This document shows positions 12,607 through 12,971 of a stretch of DNA of 12,971 bases, in pieces (the first letter of the stretch is position 1; every line of letters starts with the position of its first letter). The position numbers were made by a program, and so were the translations under genes. Below the pieces are notes generated by a model. The model was not told the origin of the DNA, searched no databases, and saw nothing but the letters and a program-made list of their open reading frames with translations. Source of the stretch: SZUA-217 sp964194555 (GTDB taxonomy: Bacteria; Actinomycetota; Acidimicrobiia; Spongiisociales; ZC4RG35); NCBI GenBank assembly GCA_964194555.1, contig CAXMMT010000054.1, positions 1 to 12,971 on the forward strand, given 5' to 3'.

Positions 12607-12971
12607 GTGGGGTATTGCGCATCTTGTGGAGAATCCAACGATGACGAAGCCAGGCTTTGTGCCAACTGTGGCCGTCAACTCGGCGGCCGGTGCCCTAATT
12701 GCAGCGCTGAGTTGCCGGGAGGCGTCGCTTTTTGTCCGTCTTGTGGGACTTCTCTCACTGTCACCGCCACCCAGGAGCGTCGATTCATAACGGTCGTGTT
12801 TGTCGATCTGGTGGGGTTCACTGCCGAATCAGACGAAGCCGACCCGGAAGACGTTCACGCTCGTCTGGTGCCATATCACCAGAGAGTCCGGGAGGAAATC
12901 GAGAGCTTCGGCGGCACCGTCGAGAAGCTCATCGGTGACGGTGTCATGGCTGTGTTTGGTGTTCCCACAGC
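12607..12971 (+). CDS. Class III adenylate/guanylate cyclase with N-terminal double zinc ribbon (partial)
   Basis: The gene runs off the window; 121 residues are visible. It starts at GTG 12607, chosen because zinc-ribbon cyclases begin just before the first Cys pair; no in-frame stop appears before the edge. Residues 4-46 hold two zinc ribbons with CxxC pairs at 4/7, 18/21, 29/32 and 43/46. The cyclase domain follows: RRFITVVFVDLVGFT with metal-binding Asp67, then FGGTVEKLIGDGVMAVFG with Lys107 (adenine contact in adenylate cyclases) and second metal Asp111. Actinobacterial proteins of this layout usually continue into an AAA/ATPase and TPR region of about 1000 aa or more. It would make cAMP or act as an ATPase-coupled signalling protein. 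Upstream is a broken SDR on the other strand. Confidence 0.9.
   Translation, partial: MGYCASCGESNDDEARLCANCGRQLGGRCPNCSAELPGGVAFCPSCGTSLTVTATQERRFITVVFVDLVGFTAESDEADPEDVHARLVPYHQRVREEIESFGGTVEKLIGDGVMAVFGVPT

Noticed and set aside
1..12971. CRISPR array, prophage or toxin-antitoxin module
   Set aside because: No regularly spaced direct repeats, no phage structural or integrase gene, and no recognisable toxin-antitoxin pair was seen on either strand.

Overview
The window reads as chromosome of a high-GC actinobacterium, with an uncultured or marine Acidimicrobiia-like lineage as best guess. This rests on GC-rich codon use, GTG starts, short or divergent intergenic gaps, an F420-type (deazaflavin) oxidoreductase and a zinc-ribbon class III nucleotide cyclase. 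The taxonomic placement is inference; no rRNA or other marker gene is present.

Layout. (1) 1-683, minus: a thiamine ABC transporter substrate-binding lipoprotein cut by the window edge, with a TPP riboswitch in its leader (716-812). (2) 826-4748, minus: a lipid-metabolism run read as DmdC-type acyl-CoA dehydrogenase, then SDR, then beta-ketoacyl-ACP synthase. A 165-bp MITE-like element sits exactly at the dehydrogenase stop codon, between the first two genes. (3) 4879-9060: alternating convergent and divergent genes, namely a membrane-anchored TlpA-like thioredoxin, a sirtuin, a cystathionine gamma-synthase-family PLP enzyme with a GNAT acetyltransferase behind it, and a HAD phosphatase. Two convergent pairs in this block share the same four-base stop overlap. 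(4) About 9061-12600: a looser stretch that mixes intact small genes with gene relics. The intact genes are YjbQ, a SelW-like selenoprotein, a Ddn-like F420 oxidoreductase and a small alpha/beta-barrel protein. The relics are a SulP transporter with its membrane domain deleted, a tRNA 3' half, a probable beta-propeller fragment and an SDR C-terminus. (5) 12607 to the end, plus: the start of a double-zinc-ribbon adenylate/guanylate cyclase.

The most notable item is at 10708-10974. A SelW/Rdx-family gene runs through an in-frame TGA at the second position of its CxxC motif, giving C-V-P-U. A perfect 7-bp GC hairpin with a GUG loop begins 11 nt after that TGA, which fits a bacterial SECIS element. 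ORF callers would annotate this gene only from a false internal start after the TGA. If correct, the organism must carry selA, selB, selC and selD elsewhere.

Apart from the lipid run and the PLP-enzyme/GNAT pair, the neighbours do not form one obvious pathway. Thiamine appears twice (riboswitch-controlled uptake, and YjbQ), but about 9 kb apart and without evidence of linkage.
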